NCBI GenBank assembly: GCA_037974665.1
Contig: CM075767.1
Span: 2,172,501 to 2,236,500 of the forward strand
Length of the DNA: 64,000 nucleotides
Reading direction: 5' to 3'
From: Ehretia macrophylla
Taxonomy: Eukaryota > Streptophyta > Magnoliopsida > Boraginales > Ehretiaceae
A program made the position numbers and the translations under genes. The notes under the pieces are model-generated. The model did no database searches, was not told the origin of the DNA, and was given only the letters and a program-made list of their open reading frames with translations. Positions 35,710 through 48,074 of this stretch are shown in pieces. Within the stretch, counting starts at the first letter, position 1. Each line of letters starts with the position of its first letter.

Positions 35710-36374
35710 CAAAAATCTCTCTTTCTCCTCCTATGCTGATTTTTGTCCCTGCTATAATGTTTTCAGCATTGCTCTCTTATTTTTGTTTTTTGTTTTTATG
35801 AGTTTGTTATGTGTATGTTGAGCAATATAAAGGGTAGGGTCAAGTTGGGTGCACATATTGACTATTAAAAGGAGTTTAGCTAACTAGAAACAAGTCCTAA
35901 TTGTGTAATTAATGTTAGCTAATTAAAACATCTAGTTTAGTTAAGTAACACTATTCACTAGTTTGCTAAAACATTTTCTAAATGAAAGCTCCTAATGCAT
36001 TTAGCTCAAACGCACATTTTTCTCATTCCTAAAACAATTAATATAAAGAAAAATGCTAATTCAAGATAGTTAAGCAGCTGAAAAAATGGAATGAATAGTA
36101 ACCACATAAAGTAACAAGTCAAGCACAGAAGAAATACACAAAGAGTGGATGCAACAGTGGCTTAGAGTATGCCTAAGATCTCGGGCATCACAATTATGTG
36201 TTTATGGAAAACCCCGCATGTATTCATGCATCAATTTAAATAAGTTATAAGTATTAATGTGCGCTTGTATTATCTTACTTACCTTTACAAACTTCTTTTT
36301 GTATTCACCTAGTTTTACGTGTATTAAGTGTTAAATATAATAGAAATTAGTTAAATATCTTTTAATGCCCTATA

Positions 36375-38910
36375 TGTGACGCCCGAGATTTTTGCCGTAC
36401 ATTCATTCACTGTTGCATCCACTAATTGCGCATTTCTTTTGTGCTTTGCTTGTTGTCTTCTTTAGTTACTATTCATTCTATTTTTCAACTACATAATTAC
36501 CATGAATTAGCATTTTTCTTAAATCATATTAATTGTTTTAGGAATGGGAAAAATATGCATTTGAGCTAGGAGCGATAGGAACCTTCGTTTAGAAAACAAT
36601 TTAGTGAACTAGTAAATAGTGTTACGTATGAAACATAATGTTTTAGTTAGCTAACTTAATTTATGTGCAATGGACTTGTTTTAAAGCTAACTAAGCTCAT
36701 TTTAATAGACCATTTAAGCACCCAACATGCCCCACCCAAACATATACTCACACAACATACAACATAAGTCATAACATAGCAAAAAAAAAAAAAGGGAAGA
36801 TGCAGATTTTACTGCAGCAAATCCGAGAATAGTATAGGAGGAGAATGAGAGGATTTTTCTCATCAAATCTTCAAGCCAAGCCAAGCCAAGATAGGAGCAA
36901 GTAGTTTAGGGTGTTTGCTAGCCTCCTGAGAGTTCCTACGCGCAATTGGTGAGGGTTTTCATGACTTTTTATGCATATCTAAAATGTTACATTTTTCTTG
37001 ATTTGTTGAAAATGTTATCAAATGCTATTGCAAAGCTTATCTATGTTATTATACCTTGTATATAAGTGCTAGAAAACACATTTGAGCCATTAGTTCGCAT
37101 TTTAAACTGTTGGAATTGTCATTTGAATTTATGAGGTGAATAGTGATGGGATTTCTAGGGTTTTATGTAATTGCGCGTATTAGATTGATTCAATGCTTAT
37201 AATAGATGCCTTAGGTGTTAATGAAGGTAGTCTAATAGCCCCGTGTACTCACATTGCTCGAAACTTGAATAAAATGTGAAATAGCCGACTTTATAAAAGG
37301 GGTTTCGGGGTTAATGCTAATCCGGGAGGATTCGGGCTTCACATTTGGTATTCTTAGGCTACCTAGGTGCTATAGAAGCTTTGCTAACCCTTGTTTGAAG
37401 CCCGGTTGAGGTATGTGTAGTTCAAAGCTATAAGAGGAAAATTGGGGCTTTTGGGGTAATTACGGGCAATTGAATGTGTTTGAGGGTTGTAGGGGTTACC
37501 TTAAGGGTTAGTTAGAAGTTTAGTATTGCTTCCTCTTGAATTTGAATCATTAACATATGTTTGGAAGGAAAACAGATTGAATAACAAAGGGGTTTAGGTG
37601 CAAATTCAAATGTTCCATGCTTCTAAGACCTTGGCTTGATTCCTTGGGTGTTTAAATGTGGTTTCAAGTTGTTTAGAGCTTTTGCTATAATTCCATGTGT
37701 AACTTGATTATGCTCCTTTGTAAATGGCTTAAATGCTTGTATAAACTGCTTCTATTCTAACTATTCCGAGGTCAACCTACTTTGTTGATCCTCCTACGTG
37801 TTATAGCTTAGGTTGTTGATATTATATTGCCATTGTTAAGTGCATTGCATAGTGGTTGTGTAACTATAGTGTCAGGGGCGGTTGTGTTGAATATCGGTTG
37901 GGCGGTAGAGGGCTTGCCAGTGGATATTCAAACTCCGTACCCTATTCCCTCACTCGCCTGGTCCGGAGATTGCCAGGGGGTGTTGGGTCGTAGGATTATC
38001 GGGGTACATCTGGAGTACACCCACTGGAGTGATTGGGGTTATGCCGGCACATTGATCATGGTTCGTGCATTGTGGATCGTGGTCAAAGATAAGAGAATCA
38101 TGGAGTGTAGGGCTTAAGTGTATCGTATCCTTTGATATGTGTGGTTATTTACTGTTCTAAATGTACTTTACTTGCCTTTCTTGTTAACTGTTATATTTGT
38201 TGCATTGCACGTCCCGATTGGCTTTTATCCCTCACTGGGCAATAGTGGTTGCTCATACCTCGCTAACATGTTTCAAGAGACCCTGGGGTTGAACTCCAAC
38301 TTGCTTTTGTTGAAGGTGAAGAGCTTGAGGTACAGGCTGATCAGTTACCTTAGTTGCAGTGTCTAATTGCATGAGATGGATTTATGGTTCTTGTTGTTAT
38401 GTGGAGATCTTGTTTGTTTTACCTTATTTTTTATTTTGTAGCCTAAGTGGTTATGTACATGTTTGAGTAATTGTAAGCTAAATGCTAGTTGATTGTAGTA
38501 GGAGATATGAACTATGGCATGTAATAACTTATATTTCTGCTATTAGCTTCTTTGCATGCTTGAAAGTGAATGACTGGTTGTTTTCAATTTCTAAGAATGT
38601 TTAAAAGCTATCATAGAGTGGCATGATAAGGGATTTTATAAAGAAGTTAAGTTATGAATGCATGCTTGTGTGTATCTAAACTATTTGTATGTCTTAAGGC
38701 TCGGATGACCTTAAAGTTGGGATCTTTATTTTGGAAATGGCTTTATTTTTGTTCTATAGCTTATTGAATGTTTACAGGTTTTCAGAATGTCCACGATACA
38801 GGCGATACTCTGTACATTTTTTCCTAAAATTTTGAGACTCGGTTTGGTATTGGGTTAATAATAGCATGTTTATTAAAGCCCCCGGTCTCACGAGGAATCG
38901 GGGCATTACA
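36375..38910 (+). repeat. 5' LTR of E2
   Basis: 2536 bp. In order: weak TATA-like CATATACTCA, A-rich then AAGCC-repeat leader, donor-like GTGAGG at 36949, hairpin 37768-37793, near-palindrome 38002-38022, CCTCACTGGGC box, acceptor-like region near 38277, acidic reading frame ending 38353, terminal block from about 38770. Confidence 0.9.
37768..37793 (+). other. Conserved hairpin in E2 5' LTR
   Basis: GAGGTCAAC and GTTGATCCTC around loop CTACTTT, one unpaired base. Same in the 3' LTR at 41310-41335. Confidence 0.7.
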
Positions 38911-38912
38911 GG

Positions 38913-38924
38913 TGGTATCAGAGC
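38913..38924 (+). promoter_or_regulatory. Primer-binding site of E2
   Basis: TGGTATCAGAGC two bases after the 5' LTR, initiator tRNA-Met type. It is followed by a box shared with E1 (AGCTCA at about +8, GGGTCCTCGGTCTG, TGGGTAGTGA). Confidence 0.9.
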
Positions 38925-39893
38925 TTAGTAGCTCACAGCTGGGATAGGGTCCTCGGTCTGCTGGGTAGTGAAACCTGAGTGCATGCATGCGAAGTATGTT
39001 TTGAATAAGTATGTGCCTGCATGTGGGTTCGAGCTTGTTTGCATGAAAATAAGTTCTTATGTGTTATATTTGCGTAAATTAGGAAGGCTATGTGATAAGT
39101 GTAGTTGTGTGATTATGGGTGACTTAAGTGGAAATGTAATTCTGTGTGAATTGCTTAAGTGAAATATGAAGAACGTGTTAGATGCGCCATTATGTGACTG
39201 GGTACTTGTGTGGCTTTGATTAGAATTATTTGTACCTATGTGTCTTAACTATGCAACATGTAAAAGTTGTGTGGCTAGTATGTTTATATGGTTAATTTTG
39301 CATCTAAGTGATTTCCTGATAACTTATTTCTTTAGATGCATGTAGTAATGTATATTAAGTGTCTATCCTATGTTTAACCATTGCATATATGTATTGTCCC
39401 TTGAATTCGTAAGTAAACTCTCCCCTATAAAGAGATGGTCAGTAACAGATCTTCCAGAGATGTTCAGCCCGTGCTTTTCTCATTCGGATCTCTTATCGGA
39501 GCCTTTATTTGGTTATCGTACTGGGGGTTTTCCTGTCAAGCTTCTATGGTATTCTCTTGGGTATTTCCACTCGACACTTCTATTGGGACTTCTTATATAC
39601 AATCTTAATTGGAATCTTATTTGGCATTCTTAAACAAGCCTTTATTTTGCAATCTCCTTGGGGATTTTTGCTATGGATTTCTTGATTGGTATTTTTTCGA
39701 ACTTTTGGATTAGTATTCTTAATCGGAGCCTTTATTTGGCATCCTTATTGTGAGACTTCTTAGCTGACGGTTCCCTTGTTGGCCTACTGGGGGTTTCAAT
39801 GGCATTCTTTCAACTGATACGTTGGTTTTATCCAAGGGCTTTTAGAGTGCGCAGCAGGAGTTCTTTGAAAGAGAATTGCGTGGACGCAATTTG
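38925..39893 (+). mobile_element. E2 interior, non-coding
   Basis: About 1 kb. First half: the block shared with E1 after the primer site, then unremarkable A/T-rich sequence. Second half (39440-39850): T/G-rich degenerate repeats such as TTTATTTGGCATTCTT, like those of A and E1. It ends with the inverted repeat ATTGCGT-GG-ACGCAAT (39875-39890). No domain recognised. Confidence 0.85.
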
Positions 39894-39909
39894 TTTAAGG
39901 GGGAGAGGG
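39894..39909 (+). promoter_or_regulatory. Polypurine tract of E2
   Basis: TTTAAGGGGGAGAGGG directly before the 3' LTR start. Confidence 0.85.
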
Positions 39910-42452
39910 TGTGACGCCTGAGATTTTTGCAGTACATTCATTCATTGTTGCATCCACTAATTGCGCATTTCTTCTGTGCTTTGCTTGTTGTCTTCTTTAG
40001 TTACTATTCATTCTATTTTTTAACTACATAATTACCTTGAATTAGAATTTTTTTAAAATCATATTAATTGTTTTAGGAATGGAAAAAATATGCATTTGAG
40101 CTAGGAGCGATCGGAACCTTCGTTTAGAAAATAGTTTAGTGAACTAGTGAATAGTATTATGTATGAAACATAATGTTTTAGTTAGCTAACTTAATTTATG
40201 TGCAATGAACTTGTTTTAAAGCTAACTAAGCTCATTTTAATAGACCATTTAAGCACCCAACATGCCTCACCCAAACATATACTCACACAACACACAACAT
40301 AAGTCATAACTTAGCAAAAACAAAAAAAAACCAAAAAAAAAGGGAAGATGCAGATTTTACTGTAGCAAATCCGAGAATAGTATAGGAGGAGAATGAGAGG
40401 ATTTTGCTCATCAAATCTTCAAGCCAAGCCAAGCCAAGCTAGGAGCAAGTAGTTTAGGGTGTTTACTAGCCTCCTGAGAGTTGTTACGCGCAATTGGTGA
40501 GGGTTTTCATGACTTTTTATGCATATCTAAAATGTTAAATTTTTCTTGATTTGTTGAAAATGTTATCAAATGTTATTGCAAAGCTTATCTATGCTATTAT
40601 ACCTTGTATATAAGTGCTAGAGAGCACATTTGAGCCATTAGTTCGCATTTTAAACGGTTGGAATCGTCATTTAAATTTATGAGGTGAATGGGATTTCTAG
40701 GGTTTTATGTAATTGCACGTATTAGATTGATTCAATGCTTCTAATAGATGCCTTAGGTGTTAATGAAGATAGTCTAATAGCCCCATGCACTCACATTGCT
40801 CGAAGCTTGAATAAAATGTGAAATAGCTGACTTTATAAAAGGGGTTTCGGGGTTAATGCTAATCCGGGAGGATTCGGGCTTCACATTTGGTATTCTTAGG
40901 CTACCTAGGTGCTATAGAAGCTTTGCTAACCCTTGTTTGAAGCCCGGTTGAGGTATGTGTAGTTTAAAGCTATAAGAGGAAAATTGGGGCTTTTGGGGTA
41001 ATTACGGGCAATTGAATGTGTTTGAGGGTTGTAGGGGTTACCTTAAGGGTTAGTTAGAAGTTTGGTATTGCTTCTTCTTGAATTTGAATCATTAACATAT
41101 GTTTGGAAGGAAAACGGATTGAATAACAAAGGGGTTTAGGTGCAAATTCAACTGTTCCATACTTCTAAGACCTTGGCTTGATTCCTTGGGTGTTTAAATG
41201 TGGTTTCAAGTTGTTTAGAGCTTTTGGTATAATTCCATGTGTAACTTGATTATGCTCCTTTGTAAATGGCTTAAATGCTTGTATAAACTGCTTCTATTCT
41301 AACTATTCCGAGGTCAACCTACTTTGTTGATCCTCATACGTGTTATAGCTTAGGTTGTTGACATTATATTGCCATTGTTAAGTGCATTGCATAGTGGTTG
41401 CACAACCATAGTGTCAGGGGCGATTGTGTTGAATATCGGCTGGGCAGCAGAGGGATTGCTAGTAGATATTCAAATTCTGTACCCTATTCCCTCACTCGCC
41501 TGGTCTGGAGATTGCCAGGGGGTGTTGGGTCGTAGGATTATCAAGGTACATCCGGAGTACACCCACTGGAGTGATTGGGGTTATGCCGGCACATTGATCA
41601 TGGTTCGTGGATCGTGGATCGTGGTCAAAGATAAGAGAATCATGGAGTGTTGGGCTTAAGTGTATCGTATCCTTTGATATGTGTGGTTATTTACTGTTCT
41701 AAATGTACTTTACTTGTCTTTCTTGTTAACTGTTATATTTGTTGCATTGCACGTCCCGATTGGCCTTTATCCCTCACTGGGCAACAGTGGTTGCTCATAC
41801 CTCACTAACATGTTTTAGGAGACCCTGGGGTTGAACCCCAACTTGTTTTTGTTGAAGGTGAAGAGCTAGAGGTACAGGCGGATCAGTTACCTTAGTTGCA
41901 GTGTCTAATTGTGTGAGGTGGATTTATGGTTCTTGCTATTATGTGGAGATCTTGTTTGCTTTACCTTATTTTCTATTTTGTAGCCTAAGTGGTTATGTAC
42001 ATGTTTGAGTGATTGTAAGCTAAATGCTAGTTGATTGTAGTAGGAGATATGAACTATGGCATGTAATAACTTATATTTCTGCTCTTAGCTTCTTTGCATG
42101 CTTGAAAGTGAATGACTGGTTGTTTTCAATTTCTAAGAATGTTTAAAAGCTATCATAGAGTGGCATGATAAGTGGTTTTGTAAAGAAGTTAAGTTATGAA
42201 TGCATGCTTGTGTGTATCTAAACTGTTTGTATGTCTTAAGGCTCGGATGACCTTAAAGTTGGGATCTTTATTTTGGAAATGGCTTTATTGTTGTTCTATA
42301 GCTTATTGAATGTTTACAGGTTTTCAGAATGTCCACGGTATAAGGGAGACTTTGTCCTTTTTTTCCTAAAATTTTGAGACTGGGTTTGGTATTGGGTTAA
42401 GAATAGCATGGTTATTAAAGCCTCCAGTCTCGTGAGGGATCGGGGCGTTACA
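39910..42452 (+). repeat. 3' LTR of E2
   Basis: 2543 bp, same parts as the 5' copy: donor-like GTGAGG at 40497, hairpin 41310-41335, near-palindrome 41544-41564, branch-point-like CTAAC and acceptor-like ATGTTTTAGG ending 41818 (1322 bp from the donor), acidic frame ending 41895. Confidence 0.9.
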
Positions 42453-43130
42453 CTATATATCTTCATTGTTTACTAGGTGCAATCGAAATAAGTTAGAAAC
42501 TAAGTTAGAGTTATAGGAGTTAAGTAGAGTAACTTCGGGGTAACATTGCAAATATTAGAAAACTTTAGGGCCAAAGTGCAATTAGCTAAACTTTGACTTA
42601 AACACTAATTAAACTACATAGGACTAGGATTAGCTTACAAACTACACTTGAAACACCCCGTTATAGGAAGAAAAGGAATGGGGAAGAATTACAAAGCTAG
42701 AAAAACACTTGGGGTCAAATAGCAAAACTTATAAATCTTGGACACTAATTAATCACTTTAAATCAAGAATTAACTCTACAAAATCTCACTAGAACCTTAA
42801 GACTAGAAGAAATTAGAAAAGAAAGTCAAGATCAAGAGCTCTTTAAGAATTAGGGGAAAAGTTGAGACTTTGGAACTTTCAGGGTCAAAAGTGTGATTAT
42901 GAAAACTAATACTTGGAGACCGAGTTTGGCATTCTAAACTGGATATCTCATATACTAAATCATACAAGAAACACCTCGGTCGAATTAGAAAAGAAATGGA
43001 TGAACTTTTATATTTTAGGAAAACACGAGGGGATAATTAGCAACTTACAAACTTTAGGGGCTAAATTGCAAATACTAAAAGTTAAACTTAGGGACCAAGA
43101 TTGTAATTACAACTAGGATTTAAGTTGGCT

Positions 43131-43140
43131 AATTATATAA
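43131..43140 (+). promoter_or_regulatory. TATA-like box in X
   Basis: AATTATATAAGGGG: the best TATA match in the window, about 300 bp before the donor-like site at 43442. Confidence 0.5.
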
Positions 43141-43441
43141 GGGGCCCCACAACTAAAGCTAGGAAAATTAGGGGTCAACTTATAAAGGAGAAGAAACAAC
43201 AAGGGCTAAAAGGCAAATAGGCAAAAATTTTAACCTAGCTTCCAAGAAAAGAATAAGAAGACTCCTTGTTAACTTTTTCTCTTCATTTGGGCGCCCCCTC
43301 CCATTGAAGACTGGATAGCATTTGAGCTTTATTTTGCAAAACCTTGTGAAGAACAACAACATCAAAGTTGATATTCAAGCTTGCTAGGTGATCTTGAGGC
43401 ATTATCAATGTGGTTCTTGCATTTCCAACCAAAAACCAAAG

Positions 43442-45256
43442 GTGAGGGTTCTTTCAAAATGGTTATTTATGAGATATAAATGCATATTGATGGATGTATG
43501 AGACTTGTATCCAGTTATAATTGCAATTCCATGGTTGAAAAGTTATTGGATCTTGTTTGTTGAAGATTTGAATCAAAGTTGTTATTGCTAAAATTTTGAA
43601 TGTTATTGGATGATGAAGGTTCTATCTAGCTATACAAATATGGTTGATTTTTTCTTATTTAGGTTGCTAGAGGTTGCTTGAATGAATAGGTGTTGTTCTT
43701 GATGATATAGAAGCAAAATATGCAAGAATTTTCGGAATAACTTTTTTGGACAGATTTGTGCAATCAGAAATTTTAGCCCCTTTTTATAGTTGGATGATTT
43801 TAGAAAAAATTGGACAAATTTCAGGATATAGTAGACTCATAGAGGAACATATCTTCTATTCGACAAAACCTGAGAAAAATTTATTTTCATGTTAAAAAAC
43901 ACATGAGATAGTAGGTTACAGGATTTTTGTTACATCTGACAACTCACTACCTTATTTTTCTTTTGCTTATTAAAATAGTAAACAACCTCGGAATCAAACG
44001 AAACTTTCACTGTAGCTAGATTAGGCAGTTAGAAATAACTTTCATGTTTTACAAAATGTCAGATTCCATCATTTTAAATATCTGAATTTTCTATTTTCAA
44101 AATAACCCTAGAATAGCCTTCAATCTCGACAGTCAAGACATAGATGCATTAAATTGGTTATAACTCTGTCAATTTAGATAGGAATTGAGCTTTTCTTGAT
44201 TCTTGAATTATTTACACTCAAAGAGCTTTAATTCTATACTAAAAACAGAGTAAATGGAGTTCGGGAAGATAGGAAACTGATTTACCAAATTTAGGCCATT
44301 GCAATGGCTTAGGCATTGGCTTAGATGAATTAGTTAGGTTCTAATGCTTAGTATATTTGATTAAATGGCTAAGTTATTAGTTTCTACTAATGTGCAATGA
44401 TATTATATGACCTCTAGATATATTAGGACACTTGTGTGATCATTTACATGGATTAAATTACTTGTTGCTCGTTAATTACCGGTTTGCTATAAATGTATAA
44501 ATATGCGAATGTTTTGAACTCAATGCTTATTGTATTGCTATAAATGCTAATATTATGTGAGCTTGAACTTGAAATAGTGTCAAAAGGGGTCGCAACCACC
44601 TAGTCTTGGCATAGTAGTGTGCATACTATGCCGGACATCTCAGGGGTGTCAGTGATCTTATGTCTACCATGGTCCGTATTCCCCTCTCAGTCAGGATCTT
44701 TGATTTCCTTGGAGAATCGGGTCATAAGTTTCGGTATTATCCAAAATACTCTATTGGGGAGCTAAGGAATGAGATGTTGAACATCTCAATTATTAGCGAG
44801 GCAGGCCACCTCCACCGCTTGTTATATGATTTATAATCCTCTTCTCGCTTGAGGGCATTGACTTCCTCGGAGATGTTGGAAAGAGTAAGTTATTTCTTAC
44901 TTAGTATGTGATATATAATTTGTAAATGTATTCTTGAATTGACTCTTGAATGCAGATATTGCGTGCTCGAAATTTTGTATTTATTTGATAATTATTAACT
45001 AAGATTAGTACATGAATGTTTCATCGATAATTTGTTGATTATGGTGAACCAGTTTATCTTATTCTATTAATCATCTATTGATTACGGATATCTAGTTTAC
45101 TGTTATCGAGTTGAATTTTCTTGTTAAGTGCACTGCACGAGCATGGATTTGAAAATTGACTTTGAAAGATAAAATAATTGCGAAAACCCATCCCAGATTC
45201 CCCCTCACCGAGCTTTGGTGCCGGATAAGCTCACCCTCGTTTTTCCCTCTTTCAGG
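43442..45256 (+). other. Intron-like segment of LTR X
   Basis: From CAAAG|GTGAGG to CCCTCTTTCAG|G, 1815 bp. It follows the same order as in S1 and E2 although the sequence between is unrelated by eye. Splicing is inferred, not shown. Confidence 0.45.
44608..44632 (+). other. Hairpin in LTR X
   Basis: Perfect 9-bp arms GGCATAGTA / TACTATGCC, 7-base loop, at the place where related LTRs carry the GAGGACAAC-type hairpin but with unrelated arm sequence. Confidence 0.75.
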
Positions 45257-48049
45257 TGTAAGTGAGGCAGAGTACAATATTTGATGATTGTGTGCTAAGG
45301 GAAAACTTGTTCGTGACTTAAATCCCTAGTAATGAAGTTTTTATAATATGTGGTATTTGAAATTAGATTGTCGTTTTAATATGTGATAGGCGAATTATAA
45401 TATGTTATTAGAAGTTGGAGTTGAGGAGCTATAGTGAAGGTTTTGGAGTTGTGGCTTGTGGCTTTTCTGTTTGCAGGTTGAAATTGGAATATCCAACATA
45501 CAACCATTGTATTGCCCGAGTTTCGAGGAAACTAATAATAGGCTGAAATTTTAACTAAGTATGGATCGGTAATTAAATCAAGTAAGCCACAACTAGATTT
45601 AGTCCCTCGACTAAGGTAATTGAAATTTTGTAATTTGAAATTTAGAAATTGGAAAATGATGATTAAATAGTCTTGAAAATTTGAATTGTGATTAATAATA
45701 CTCGGGCTATTGTAATTGTGTGTTAGCGGACTTAGGCTGATGATCTTCTTAAAACCGTGGCATCACAATCCAAGGAATGTTTATGGTTTTATTGTGGTAT
45801 AATAGATTGTATTAGCGATTGAAAAATTGGGGTCGTGACAATTTACTTTAAGTAAACTACATTTATTAGCTAGAATACTATTTATATTTCTAAAAATGCA
45901 TAAATTATATTTAGTTAAATGATATGAAATAAATAACCTATTATTTTCATAATTGTATTACTTAGATTTATTTTCTTGCATTATTTACATAAATTCTATT
46001 ATTTGCTTAAAGAGTTCCGAGTCCGGACTAAATTTTAAACTATTTCATTTTCTGATTTTTATATTTTTCTTAAACTATTTCATTTTCTGCATTTTATATT
46101 TTTTTCCTTACATACTACATAAACAATGTATTCTTTCATTGTTAGAATGTACATTGCATGTCCTGAGAGCGAGATAGAAAAATGTTTAGTGTCCCCGAGT
46201 GAATAGTGATAGCTTAATTATTTTGGGCCTTTAGCATTCTAACTAATTTTCTACCAAGCTTTATAGCCCAATTATAATTAATAGAAGGCCAACCCATTAG
46301 CTAGCCATTTATTTACCTATATTACATACTTATATACATATATTAAACATATTAAAGCAAAAACAAGAGTAAGAAAATAAAGAAAATTAGAAAGAACAGA
46401 GGCAAAAAAAACGTGAGACCTCTGGTGAGCTTAAGGCTTGGTTCATCTTCATTTTTCAGCCATTTTAGCTAGAATCAAAGAGTTTTCTTGCAAGTTCCTT
46501 CCATTTTTGGACTTCTTGGAGGTGAGAGAACTTTTATATGCATTTTTGTTGATTTCTAGCCATGGTGAATTTTTGTGATTGTTGTTAATTGATGTTATGA
46601 AGCTTCTAATACCTCAAATACTAGCTAGAAATGATGTAGATCAAACTTTTGGGCTTTGTTTGCATGTGTAGTACAAGTTTATATGTATAGTTGAAATCTA
46701 GAAGATGATGAATACTTAAAACGTGAATAGTAAACCCTTGTGTTTTGTGATTTTCGTTCTGAATTGTGTTTTCTTGATTTAGTTGGATGCTCTTAGTGTT
46801 AAAACGCTTGAATGCGCTATTTCATTGGGTATAACAATGGAAAATTTGAGAAATATGCAATGAAACGCAAATGGGTCATTTTGACCAAGTGTTGACTTTT
46901 CTTAGTTTGAGTGTTGGTATAGTCTTAGTAGTGTGGGAAAGCACTTTTGGTGTGGTTATGACATTGGTTGGGTGTTTGGTTAGTGTAGCTATAGTTCAAA
47001 CGTGCAAAGGGACCAAACGAGGTTTTGTGGTTGTTGTGGTTTAAAACGAGTTTTCTTTGCAATTAAGTGGATCATAAAGTGTCTAGGTTTGAGTGGTGAA
47101 ATCGGATTTCAAGTGTCGTGGATCGTTTGGATGTGGTAGCTTGTGAAAGTTAGGCAAATGAATAGTATTTGTTGAATTCTTCATGCATTGGCCTAATTGT
47201 TATTATAGATAGCTTGTTGTATTTATAATTATGTTCATAATTGATTGTTATCTGAAATGTAATTGTATTGCCATAGTTCTAAGTGATTTCCTTCACTTTT
47301 ATATTGAGTTAGTTGTAATGAGAATAAGTATGAGTTAATGGCTTTATTAATTAATTGTACTATTATGCAGTTAAATGTTATGGAATATTTGCAATTGCTT
47401 GATTCTTGAACATGTTATATAAAAATAATGAAGTATGTGTAGATATGTTAGTTTTGTAGAAGTGCAAAGTTAGAGAACTTGGTTAGAATGTTAATGAATA
47501 CAATAACTAAAAAGTATTTGAAGTTTTATGCATGAAGATGATTCTTAAGCCATGTATTATAGTTGAGCTTCGTTAATGTTAAGGTATAATTGTTTTGTTT
47601 GATTGGTTAGCTTGAAGTTCCTTTGTCATTTGATTGAATTTAAGCTAGTTATAAATTAGTTGATGAATATTAGTTTAGTTAAGGTTATTTAGGAGTCATG
47701 GCATGTTTAGACTCATAAGAATGCTATTGTTGATTATCTAAGATAACTTCAGGCTATGTAAGTAATGAATATTTTCAAGTATGTTATGCAAGTTTTAATG
47801 GCTAAATGTTACACTTGTATGGTCAAACTAGGGTTTATACTTCCGAGCTAATTTTAGGAAGGTTGGAGTGAATCTACCTTTTCTTTTGCATATATAGCCT
47901 GATCCAAGGTGAGGGATTCATCTTACTTGGCATTTTAATTGAATTACTACCCTTTTGTATAATGAATATTGTGAGGTTAATGTGTGTTTAAGCTATTTTA
48001 ATAGTTAGAATATGTTTTTAAGTTATATTGATTGTAATTGCTTGTGTGC

Positions 48050-48074
48050 GAGGACAACCTCTTTTGTTGTCCTC
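48050..48074 (+). other. Conserved hairpin in Y
   Basis: Perfect arms GAGGACAAC / GTTGTCCTC with the loop CTCTTTT. V (62285-62309, other strand) has the same arms with loop CTACTTT. Confidence 0.8.

Larger units (their letters stand above)
25792..36192 (-). mobile_element. Z: minus-strand LTR of the S1/E2 family, split by Copia 2
   Basis: Own sequence visible: 25797-26356 and 35715-36192. On the minus strand it starts TGTGATGCCCGAG at 36192 and follows the S1/E2 LTR: the GAGCTA box, leader with three AAGCC-type repeats (26317-26335 in reverse), the CTCCTAGGAGCTCCTACGCGC leader end, and the AAAAGGGGTTTTGGGGTTA segment near 25900. It is cut by Copia 2 with a perfect duplication and by W at 25791. 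The rest lies left of the window. Confidence 0.75.
36375..42452 (+). mobile_element. E2: complete-length non-coding LTR element, long LTRs
   Basis: 6.1 kb, flanked by perfect CTATA duplications (36370-36374 and 42453-42457). LTRs of 2.54 kb (36375-38910 and 39910-42452) enclose an interior of only 999 bp, so 84% of the element is LTR. Ends TGTGACGCCCGAG...GGGGCRTTACA, same family as Z, S1 and S2. Primer site tRNA-Met type, purine tract TTTAAGGGGGAGAGGG. No retroviral protein motif. Its LTRs differ by a few per cent by eye, more than those of E1. It looks structurally whole as a non-autonomous element; lineage inferred as Ty3/gypsy type. Confidence 0.9.
36197..45840 (+). mobile_element. X: solo LTR of about 3.6 kb, split by E2
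   Basis: Own sequence 36197-36374 and 42458-45840. It starts TGTGTTTATGG...ACCCCGCATG and ends TTGGGGTCGTGACA. The probable duplication is AATTA/ATTTA (36192-36196 and 45841-45845), one mismatch. It is a distant member of the long-LTR superfamily: TATA-like AATTATATAAGGGG 43131, donor-like CAAAGGTGAGG 43442, hairpin 44608-44632, CCCCTCACCGAGC box, acceptor-like CCTCTTTCAGG ending 45256. No interior region, hence solo. The left boundary lies within five bases of the Z end, so the start is less certain than the end. Confidence 0.6.

Noticed and set aside
37827-38117. 96-codon frame in E2 5' LTR, repeated at 41369-41659
   Set aside because: Covers the G/C-rich palindrome module; the equivalent stretch in S1, Y and S3 does not keep the frame, so structure and not coding explains the conservation.
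38911-38926. tRNA-like sequence
   Set aside because: It is only the complement of a tRNA 3' end (primer site); no cloverleaf around it here or at the other four sites.
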